From NCBI RefSeq assembly GCF_900067135.1, contig NZ_FJUR01000001.1:2483501-2547500 (forward strand): a DNA stretch of 64,000 bases, given 5' to 3'. The notes beneath the pieces were generated by a model. The model did not search any database. It saw only the letters and a program-made list of their open reading frames with translations, and was not told the origin of the DNA. Below are positions 44,896 through 51,254 of the stretch, in pieces. The stretch is from Rhizobium sp. 9140 (GTDB taxonomy: Bacteria > Pseudomonadota > Alphaproteobacteria > Rhizobiales > Rhizobiaceae). Position 1 is the first letter of the stretch. Every line of letters begins with the position of its first letter. The position numbers and the translations under genes are program-made.

Positions 44896-45767
44896 GATCT
44901 CGGCTCCCTGGACACGGCATCTGCCGCGGGCGCGGTCTCCCGCGCGCGATAGCGGCCGGTGATGATGGATCGCAGTTCGTTCACCGGCCCCGCCAGCAGC
45001 ACCATGACGATATGCACGACGAAGAAGAGGACGAGCGCCAGCATGCAGGCGAAATGCAGCGTCCGCGCGGTCTGCCGCCCGCCGAAGAGATCAAGCAGGA
45101 ACGGCCAGGCGGCATTCATGGTCGGCGACATCGAAAGTCCCGTCAGAATGACCAGCGGAAACAGACCGAAGAGCACGCCGCCATAGGAGAGCTTCTGGAG
45201 GACATTGTAGCGCCCGTCATGGCGAAACCGCAGCCGCGCATGATCGGCGATATCACGGGGTAAGTGCCGGAGATCCTGCCCGGACGGCAGCAGGTCGCGC
45301 CGCAGCCGCCGGGCGGCGAGGGCCGAAACCAGCCAGATCAGAAGCGTGAAGGCGAGCACCCAGGCAAAGAAGAAATGCACGACGCGCCCTGTGGCGAGAT
45401 CCTGATAGGACGGCACGGTCGCCCAGGCGGGAAAGCCGCGATAGGCCGGGGTGTCCGCCGGCCCGCTCATGCCGAACAGGCCGCTCGTGTCGAAGCTGTG
45501 CCCGAACACGGTCGTCCGCCCCTGCGGCTGCCCATCAGGCCCGTAGATCGCGTCCATTTTAAGCACGCTGTTGTCGAAGGCGAAGCCCGACTGCTTGCCG
45601 ATATAAAGGGTGGGATGCGCGTTGAAGATCTGCAGGCCGCTCAGGAGCAGGAAGAAGAGCGCGACGGCCCACATCCAATGCGTCAGCCGCGTCAGCAGCC
45701 CATGGCGATAGATCAGACGCCCTCCGCCCGCAGCGCCGGACGCGATCTCTTCAGGTGCATGCGTCAT
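44892..45767 (-). CDS. Cytochrome b561-type membrane subunit
   Basis: A 291-residue integral membrane di-heme cytochrome of the Ni/Fe-hydrogenase b-type / cytochrome b561 class. RLTHWMWAVALFFLLLSGLQIF (near residue 26) contains the first heme His. Further His candidates are in GRVVHFFFAWVLAFTLLIW (near residue 131) and TLHFACMLALVLFFVVHIVMVL (near residue 240). A periplasmic loop (about residues 55-115) carries the sequence IGKQSGFAFDN. It should pass electrons between the quinone pool and the molybdenum enzyme encoded next. The ATG at 45767 is chosen over one 45 bases upstream. Confidence 0.87.
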   Translation of the reverse strand: MTHAPEEIASGAAGGGRLIYRHGLLTRLTHWMWAVALFFLLLSGLQIFNAHPTLYIGKQSGFAFDNSVLKMDAIYGPDGQPQGRTTVFGHSFDTSGLFGMSGPADTPAYRGFPAWATVPSYQDLATGRVVHFFFAWVLAFTLLIWLVSALAARRLRRDLLPSGQDLRHLPRDIADHARLRFRHDGRYNVLQKLSYGGVLFGLFPLVILTGLSMSPTMNAAWPFLLDLFGGRQTARTLHFACMLALVLFFVVHIVMVLLAGPVNELRSIITGRYRARETAPAADAVSREPRS

Positions 45768-45863
45768 CGCTCGTCTCCCCGGCCCCGAATCGATCGCGCG
45801 ACATCCGGCCACTGTTCAAAGGCGCCGTGCAGGCCCTCCTGCGCTCTCATCAAGCCCGCGCGC

Positions 45864-45905
45864 CCTGCAAGCCCGCATTTCCTGCAAGCCCGCATTTCCT
45901 GCAAG
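45864..45905. repeat. 17-bp tandem repeat
   Basis: CCTGCAAGCCCGCATTT occurs at 45864-45880 and 45881-45897, followed by a partial copy to 45905. It lies in the non-coding spacer between the cytochrome b gene and the secreted-protein gene. Confidence 0.85.
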
Positions 45906-46063
45906 ACAGTGTGGGCAGCGCAAAACGAAAGCGTTGCAAATCTGCAGCGATCCGGCAGATCGTCGCGGTTTGCACGCACCGACAGACCAACTGAAACGCT
46001 CCATTAACCATTCAAGTGCCAATGTCACCTCACGTTCTCGACACCGACCCTCAAGGATCGCTC

Positions 46064-46621
46064 ATGTTCTCGCGCCCTTCTTTGATCGCGCGCGGCCCTG
46101 CCGCATGCATGGCCGCACTCACGCTGGCGGCAATCGCCGTCATCCCTGCCCCGGCGCTGGCCGAAAGCCGCGATAAGGCTTTCTTCGAACAGGTCGCCGG
46201 CCAGTGGAAAGGTCCGGGCGAAATCGTCGCGGGCAAGTACAAGGGCACGAAGTTCACCTGCGACCTCACCGGCGAACCGACCGATGACACCGGCATCAAG
46301 CTCGACGGCTTCTGCCGCGTTGGCGTCTTCAAGCAGCCGATGTCGGCCGTCATCAGCCAGAAGGGCAACAGCTATTCCGGCAAGTTCCTCGACGGCGCGG
46401 AAGGCAAGGGCCTCGACATCGTCTCGGGCAATGTCGCGAAGGACAAGATCGTCGTCGGCATCAACCGCAAGAAGCTGAACGGCGCAATGATCGCCCGCAT
46501 GTCGGATCCCTCGCTGCTCAACATCACGATTTCGGTGAAGGTCGAGGAAACCATGGTCCCCGTCATCGGCGTCGCGCTCACGCGCCAGACCGATCAGATG
46601 GCCGTCGGCTCGATCCGCTAA
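46064..46621 (+). CDS. Secreted protein of unknown function
   Basis: A 185-residue protein with a signal peptide (LIARGPAACMAALTLAAIAVIPAPALA, cleavage before ES). The mature part is beta-rich: FFEQVAGQWKGPGEIVAGKYKGTKFTCDLTG, then a DGFCRVGVFKQPMSA segment. Two Cys (FTCD, GFCR) could form a disulfide. The W-x-G-P-G-x-I pattern is like lipocalin-style small periplasmic proteins, but I cannot name a family. The ATG at 46064 begins the signal peptide; an ATG 48 bases upstream is excluded. Two 53-bp palindromic repeats follow the stop directly. Confidence 0.7.
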   Translation: MFSRPSLIARGPAACMAALTLAAIAVIPAPALAESRDKAFFEQVAGQWKGPGEIVAGKYKGTKFTCDLTGEPTDDTGIKLDGFCRVGVFKQPMSAVISQKGNSYSGKFLDGAEGKGLDIVSGNVAKDKIVVGINRKKLNGAMIARMSDPSLLNITISVKVEETMVPVIGVALTRQTDQMAVGSIR

Positions 46622-46623
46622 AG

Positions 46624-46729
46624 CATTTCCAGGAGAAGCGTTTACGCTTCACCGTGGGACAATGCGACCATAACAACATTTCCAGGCGAAGCGTCTCCGC
46701 TTCGCCGTCGGATAATGGGATTATTACAA
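46624..46729. repeat. Two tandem 53-bp palindromic repeats
   Basis: Copies at 46624-46676 and 46677-46729 match at 43 of 53 positions with no gap. Each holds a hairpin: GAAGCG-TTTA-CGCTTC (46635-46650) and GGCGAAGCG-TCTC-CGCTTCGCC (46685-46706). They begin CATTTCCAGG and end with ACAA. They resemble rhizobial intergenic palindromic elements and may form the 3' end of the upstream transcript. Confidence 0.85.
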
Positions 46730-46781
46730 AGAGCTTCTGTCGGGCAGGCGCCCGCAAGCGCCTTGCCCGGTTTATGTCACA

Positions 46782-47321
46782 TCAGACGGTCGCCGTCCGA
46801 TCGCGCCACCAGTCTTCGCGCCCGTCAACCATCTCGATACCCGCCGCATCGGCCGTTTCAGCCCACTGAGCAACGCTCCGCCCCGCGACGATATGGTCGG
46901 GCAGAATCTCGGCCAGCGGCAGCAGCACGAAGCCCCGTTCGGTCATACGAGGATGCGGTAGAGTCAGCGCCGGCGTCTCCATCGCAATCCTGTCATAGGT
47001 CAGCACGTCGAGATCGATCGTGCGCGGCCCCCAGCGCTCCAGCCGCTGCCGCTTCATGGCTTTTTCCACATCGAGACACGCTTCGAGAAGCACTGCCGGC
47101 TCCAGCGTCGTTTGCACCACCGCGCAGGCATTGAAGAACCAGTCCTGATCCGTCTTGCCCCAGGGCGGCGTGCGGTAGAGGCTGGAAACGGCCGCGACCG
47201 TAACCTCGGGATGCGCGTCGAGCCGCGCCAGCGCTTCGGCGATCGCAGCCGTGGCGTCGCCGATATTGCCGCCGAGCCCGATGGCTGCCTGATGCCGTAC
47301 GCCGTTATCGATCATGCTCAT
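46782..47321 (-). CDS. folK: HPPK, 6-hydroxymethyl-dihydropterin pyrophosphokinase
   Basis: Transfers pyrophosphate from ATP to the pterin in folate synthesis. Its 179 residues contain AIGLGGNIGD (near residue 13), VSSLYRTPPWGKTDQDWFFNACA (near residue 46), and the signature RWGPRTIDLDVLTY (near residue 94; metal-binding D-x-D). The ATG at 47321 overlaps the folB stop (ATGA). It is the last gene of folP-folB-folK. Confidence 0.96.
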   Translation of the reverse strand: MSMIDNGVRHQAAIGLGGNIGDATAAIAEALARLDAHPEVTVAAVSSLYRTPPWGKTDQDWFFNACAVVQTTLEPAVLLEACLDVEKAMKRQRLERWGPRTIDLDVLTYDRIAMETPALTLPHPRMTERGFVLLPLAEILPDHIVAGRSVAQWAETADAAGIEMVDGREDWWRDRTATV

Positions 47322-47692
47322 GGCCTGGCGACATGCTCGACGGTCACCTCGACGGTATCCAGCACGCCCGGCACCGGTGCGTTCGGCTTGCGGATGGACA
47401 CCTTTGCCCGATGGATCTGCGGCCAGCGCGCGCACAGCATCTCGGCGATCTCTAGCGCCAGCGCCTCGATGAGATAGCGACGGCGGCCGGTGATGATCTT
47501 CTCGATTTCGGCAAAGGCAATCCCGTAATGCACCGTATCCTCGATCCGGTCCTCGCGCAGCGCCGATCCCTGCTCGACCACCAGTTCGGCATCAACGAAG
47601 AATCGCTGCCCGAGAAACTCCTCCTCGTCATGAACGCCGTGCCGCGCGAAGAAAGCGCAGTTCTTGAGCGTGATCGTATAGGTCGGCGTCAT
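47318..47692 (-). CDS. folB: Dihydroneopterin aldolase
   Basis: Makes 6-hydroxymethyl-dihydropterin for FolK. Its 124 residues have the family pattern: KNCAFFARHGVHDEEEFLGQRFFVDAEL (N-terminus; the Glu of the HGVHDEE region), DTVHYGIAFAEIEKII (near residue 50), and RYLIEALALEIAEMLC (near residue 70), with the catalytic Lys in AKVSIRKPNAPVPG (near residue 100). It overlaps folK by four bases and lies 68 bases after folP. Confidence 0.96.
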   Translation of the reverse strand: MTPTYTITLKNCAFFARHGVHDEEEFLGQRFFVDAELVVEQGSALREDRIEDTVHYGIAFAEIEKIITGRRRYLIEALALEIAEMLCARWPQIHRAKVSIRKPNAPVPGVLDTVEVTVEHVARP

Positions 47693-47760
47693 ATCGGGAT
47701 CTCCTGCCGATAGTCGCAGCCACGGCGCGTCGCCGGTGCCGCTGAGAGCGTTTAAATGCG

Positions 47761-48624
47761 TCAGGGTCGTGCCGCCAGTATAGCATCCGCGACCATCAGG
47801 GCGTCCCTGTTGAATGCGACATCATGGACGCGAAATATCGCGCCGCCGGCCAGCCGCGCCGCCACCGTGGTCGCCGCCGTCGCAACGTCCCGCTCGGCCG
47901 CTTCCCGGCCGGTGGCCGCACCGAGGAACCGTTTGCGCGACGTCCCGATCAACAGTCTGTGTCCAAGGCCATGCAACTCACCCAGCCGCGCCATCAGCGC
48001 CCAGCTTTCGGAAGCCTCCTTGGCAAAGCCGAAACCCGGATCGAGCACGATGGCATCCGCGGCGATCCCGGCATCCGCCGCGATCTCCAGCGACCGGGCG
48101 AAGAACAGCCTCTGATCCGCGATCACATCCTCGGCCTTCACGCGCCCGCGCCCCGTATGCATGATGCAGACACCGGCGCGCGCTTGCGCCACGACGGCGG
48201 CGATATCAGGCTCCCGCTGGAGGCCGTGCACATCGTTGACGATATGCGCACCGGCCGCCAGCGCCAGCCGCGCCGTTTCTGCGCGATAGGTGTCGATGGA
48301 GATCAGGGCATCCGTCTCGTGCGCCAGCCGCTCGATGACGGGGAGAACGCGATCCTGCTCCTGCGCTGCGGAAACCGCATCGGCGCCCGGACGCGTCGAT
48401 TCGCCGCCGATGTCGAGGATATCGGCGCCCTGTTCCACACAGGCCTGCGCATGCGCCAGCGCCGCGTCGACATCGAGAAAGCTGCCGCCATCCGAGAAGG
48501 AATCAGGCGTAACGTTGACGATCGCCATGAGCATGCCGCGCGGGCCGAGGGTCAGGCTGCGACCATGCGCCAGCGACCATTCGAAGGCGGCAAAGGGATC
48601 GGCGGCATCGAGGGAATCAACCAT
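47761..48624 (-). CDS. folP: Dihydropteroate synthase
   Basis: Condenses hydroxymethyl-dihydropterin pyrophosphate with p-aminobenzoate; it is the sulfonamide target. In its 287 residues, MAIVNVTPDSFSDGG (near residue 33; pterin/pyrophosphate site), DIGGESTRPGA (near residue 72), VNDVHGLQ (near residue 133) and VLDPGFGFAKEASESW (near residue 193) are all present. The C-terminal R-x-H is in FRVHDVAFNRDAL. First gene of the folate operon. A small bidirectional spacer separates it from the DUF922 gene. Confidence 0.97.
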   Translation of the reverse strand: MVDSLDAADPFAAFEWSLAHGRSLTLGPRGMLMAIVNVTPDSFSDGGSFLDVDAALAHAQACVEQGADILDIGGESTRPGADAVSAAQEQDRVLPVIERLAHETDALISIDTYRAETARLALAAGAHIVNDVHGLQREPDIAAVVAQARAGVCIMHTGRGRVKAEDVIADQRLFFARSLEIAADAGIAADAIVLDPGFGFAKEASESWALMARLGELHGLGHRLLIGTSRKRFLGAATGREAAERDVATAATTVAARLAGGAIFRVHDVAFNRDALMVADAILAARP

Positions 48625-48761
48625 GACGGATCTCGGCGAAACGACCGACCTTGTGGAGTTGCAGCGCTAACCTTGTTTCAGAGCGGCGGGCATTTCCAGT
48701 TGCGCTTGCCCAGCCTATGCCCCAAGCTTTGGGCGACATCAACCGTCGAGACAGCTTATCC

Positions 48762-49403
48762 ATGACCACGGCCCGCAAATTCCTTCTCGTCCCGCTGGCG
48801 GCCCTCCTCATGATCACCGAGCCGTTGACGGCCGGGGCGGAAACGGTGATGAACAAGACGATCACCTATTTCTCCGTGGGCGGCCGTACCGCGGCGGAAC
48901 TCGACGCGGCGCTCTCGTCGCAGGGTCCGCAAATGCGCGAAACCGGCGCGCGCCATCCCGGTGCAACCCGCATCAAGTTCGGGGGAACGGTGAGCTATGT
49001 CCGTCGCGGACGTCTCTGCTCCGTCGGCAGCGCCCGCGTGACGCTCAACACCCGGCTGATCCTGCCGCGCTGGAAGAACCGCAACACCGCCGGCCGCGAT
49101 CTCGGCCTCGTGTGGGACACGCTGTCGAGTGACATCAAGCGCCACGAGGAGCGCCACGCCGAGATCGCCCGCAACCACGCGCGCGACATGGAAAAGACCT
49201 TCCTCTCCCTCCCGCCGGAGGTGGATTGCGAGCGGATGCAGGCCCGCGTCGCCCGCGTCAGCGAAGACGCGATTGTCGCACACGACAAGGACCAGGCCGC
49301 CTTCGACCGTCGCGAGGCCGCCAATTTCGACCTGCGCATGGTGCGCCTGCTCCAGTACCGCCTGGAGCGTATGGCAAAGCCGGCCGAGTCCGGCACGCGC
49401 TGA
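48762..49403 (+). CDS. Secreted DUF922-family putative Zn-dependent protein
   Basis: A 213-residue exported protein with signal peptide TARKFLLVPLAALLMITEPLTAGA followed by ETVMN. The body matches DUF922: YFSVGGRTAAELDAALSSQGP, then ARVTLNTRLILPRWKNR, then IKRHEERHAEIARNHARDMEKTF. HEERH (near residue 129) resembles an HExxH metalloprotease motif, and ASP/Glu follow. Two Cys (RLCSVG, VDCERM) are likely disulfide-bonded. DUF922 proteins are annotated as secreted Zn-dependent proteases without proven activity. The ATG at 48762 starts the signal peptide. It is divergent from folP. Confidence 0.8.
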   Translation: MTTARKFLLVPLAALLMITEPLTAGAETVMNKTITYFSVGGRTAAELDAALSSQGPQMRETGARHPGATRIKFGGTVSYVRRGRLCSVGSARVTLNTRLILPRWKNRNTAGRDLGLVWDTLSSDIKRHEERHAEIARNHARDMEKTFLSLPPEVDCERMQARVARVSEDAIVAHDKDQAAFDRREAANFDLRMVRLLQYRLERMAKPAESGTR

Positions 49404-49471
49404 AACACGCAACAACTCATTGATGATTTCTAGCGATAGTGGCCGGCGCCAAGTTAGGCTATAGTCTAAGC

Positions 49472-49732
49472 ATCGGAAGCCAAGAAGAAACGAAGCTTCC
49501 AAAGCCGATGCCACCGGGATGTGCATCGAAGCCGTTCTGTTTCCGGCTTTGAAGACCCTGACGATATTTGCAAGGACCTGTCCGAAACCGGATCGCTTGG
49601 CGACCGGATACGCTCACCCCTGCCCTGTTGTTCTCCTGGCGTGTCCTGTTGCCGCAGATGATCCCTCCCTCATCCTGCGTGCGATGCGCCCTCCTGGCCC
49701 CGCTTGTCCCTGCGACAGGCGGGGCTTTTTTT
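49472..49732 (+). ncRNA. Candidate structured small RNA
   Basis: A gene-free region with successive hairpins: GGAAGC/GCTTCC (49475-49500), CGATGC/GCATCG (49506-49528), AAGCCG/CGGCTT (49529-49549), CCGG..CGC-TTG-GCG.CCGG (49588-49607) and a final strong terminator. TATAGT (49460-49465) could be a -10 box, but its -35 is poor. The region also contains pyrimidine stretches such as CCCTCCCT and CCCTCCTGG, which could pair with ribosome-binding sites. It may alternatively be the long 3' UTR of the DUF922 gene. I could not match it to 6S, SRP, tmRNA or RNase P RNA. Confidence 0.35.
49697..49732 (+). terminator. Strong Rho-independent terminator
   Basis: GCCCCGC (49697-49703) and GCGGGGC (49719-49725), extended inward by TGTC/GACA, are followed by seven T. 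It ends a plus-strand transcript from upstream. Confidence 0.92.
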
Positions 49733-49767
49733 GGGCGACAATGCCGTCAGTCGAACAGGCCTGAAGA

Positions 49768-50088
49768 TCAGGCCTGGCGTTCCGGCACATGAACGACGAG
49801 GCCGTCCAGCGCGTCGCTCATCTTGATCTGACAGCTCAGCCGCGAGGTGGGCCGGACGTCATAGGCGAAGTCCAGCATGTCCTCTTCCATGGCCTCCGGC
49901 GCGCCGACGGCTGCCGTCCACGCCTCGTCGATATAGACATGACAGGTGGCGCAGGCGCAGGCGCCGCCGCATTCCGCCTCAATGCCGGGCACGGAATTGC
50001 GAACCGCATTTTCCATAACGGTCGATCCGGTCTGGACCTCCAGCTCGTGGCGTGTGCCGTCAAAGGCGATGATGCTGAGTTTTGTCAT
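49768..50088 (-). CDS. Adrenodoxin-type [2Fe-2S] ferredoxin
   Basis: A 106-residue electron carrier. The cluster Cys follow C-x5-C-x2-C in [14 protein letters not shown] (residues 40-52; an extra Cys lies within the x5), with the fourth Cys in RLSCQI (near residue 86). The N-terminal strand [24 protein letters not shown] is typical of the adrenodoxin/FdxB class, as is the acidic [12 protein letters not shown] helix that contacts reductases and P450s. It is monocistronic. Partners cannot be deduced here. Confidence 0.93.
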   Translation of the reverse strand: MTKLSIIAFDGTRHELEVQTGSTVMENAVRNSVPGIEAECGGACACATCHVYIDEAWTAAVGAPEAMEEDMLDFAYDVRPTSRLSCQIKMSDALDGLVVHVPERQA

Positions 50089-50292
50089 GATGGCGCGGTC
50101 TCGGATGCTCGATGCGCGGGACCGCCAATGCCAACGGGCACGGCGCCCGCAAATAGGGGGTGCCCGTTTTTCTCACACTGTTTCAGGCGAGCCGTCAAGA
50201 AAACAGGTCGATTTGCCTGCTTTCCTAGGGATGCCACGCCGGACGGGCGCCGCCGCGATCGACCATCGCGGACTGGCGTGTGTCGCTGGCCG

Positions 50293-50661
50293 CTACCGGC
50301 AGAGCTTGAGAATGAAGATTTCGGTATCGAGGACGGCGGACGAGAGTGCGGCGAGACTTTCGGAATCCTCAGGTCGCTCTTCCACGGACGCGGCGACATG
50401 GGCAACCGTGAAGGCGCCGACGGCCACTGCCGCACCCTTCAGCCGATGCGCGGCGGCCTTGCGGACCTCGGCATCCTCGACCAGCAGTTCCTTGACGATC
50501 TGCCGCGACTGGCGCGCGAAAATCTGCAGCACTTCAATCTCCAGCACCTTGTCGCCCATTGTCTGATTGGCGAGGTGGACGAGGTCGATCGGGCGTCCGC
50601 GGGAGTGAAGATGGCCAAGTGCCGTTTCGGGACTGTCGAAGGCGATATTGAGGGCGGCCAT
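50293..50661 (-). CDS. Stand-alone Hpt (histidine phosphotransfer) protein
   Basis: A 122-residue protein consisting of one Hpt domain. HLANQTMGDKVLEIEVLQIFARQSRQIVKELL forms the first helices. The phosphorylatable His is in AAHRLKGAAVAVGA (near residue 76; H-x-L-K-G-x-A). The last helices end at FILKLCR. Free Hpt proteins relay phosphate between hybrid kinases and response regulators. No kinase or regulator gene is adjacent; cckA at 36-38.5 kb is the only hybrid kinase in the window, but its known relay protein is ChpT. The ATG at 50661 fits the domain best. It is divergent from the giant coiled-coil gene. Confidence 0.85.
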   Translation of the reverse strand: MAALNIAFDSPETALGHLHSRGRPIDLVHLANQTMGDKVLEIEVLQIFARQSRQIVKELLVEDAEVRKAAAHRLKGAAVAVGAFTVAHVAASVEERPEDSESLAALSSAVLDTEIFILKLCR

Positions 50662-51254
50662 GCACGTTTTCCTTATTCTGTTTTCCAACGCTGCCGGCTC
50701 GTTGCGGGACATCCCGCGGGCTCGGAATCCGGGTGGCGATGCGGGACGTGAAGGTCGCGTGGCGTCGAACTGAAGCCCTGCGCACCCGGCCCGTCGCCGC
50801 ACTGCCGTCTCGTGTGGATTTCACAGCAGCCGGGCTGCTATCAGATGAAAACCGGGCGCAATCAGGGCGGCTTTTGTCAAGTATGGTTAACGAACGAAAA
50901 CATCCGGCATTGCAGGGCCTTCGCGCCGTCCCGGGGCTGAATTCCGTTAAGAACTTGTTAGCATTTTAACGAATGCCCCGGGGCGTTAATTGTAAGACTA
51001 TCCCGGATGTGTCACTACGATACGTTACAGGATATCGGTTTCCGCAAAGGACCCGGCATCCCTCCGGGAGGCCCTTCCCATGGCTGTGCGACCATGGGAA
51101 AAAGCATCACCGGTCGCGGTATGAAATTGGTGCGGTCATTGTATTGCGTGCATCCAATGCGCAGGAACTGTCCTCACCCCCGATCCGGCATTGTCGGCAG
51201 CCATGACAGCTGCGCGATGTCGAGACGGAAAGTTCGGTAACGAGGCGTATCTGC
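50662..51254. other. Control region between the Hpt gene and the giant gene
   Basis: 593 bases without a supportable gene. It holds four TTAA tetramers (50887, 50947, 50966, 50986) in a G+C-rich genome, including TTAA-N7-TTAG at 50947-50961, one base from the CtrA consensus. There is also a small hairpin, CCTCCGGGAGG-like, near 51062-51073. GAGG lies 9 bases before the ATG at 51255. Confidence 0.5.
50947..50961. promoter_or_regulatory. CtrA-like site upstream of the giant gene
   Basis: TTAA-GAACTTG-TTAG matches TTAA-N7-TTAA except at the last base, with further TTAA motifs nearby. It is about 300 bases from both flanking start codons. Confidence 0.35.

Noticed and set aside
46002-46010. TTAACCAT half-site before the secreted-protein gene as a CtrA box
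   Set aside because: No second TTAA at the required 7-base spacing; a single half-site is too weak.
49404-49740. 6S, SRP, tmRNA or RNase P RNA
   Set aside because: None of their conserved core sequences could be found, so only an unnamed candidate RNA is reported.
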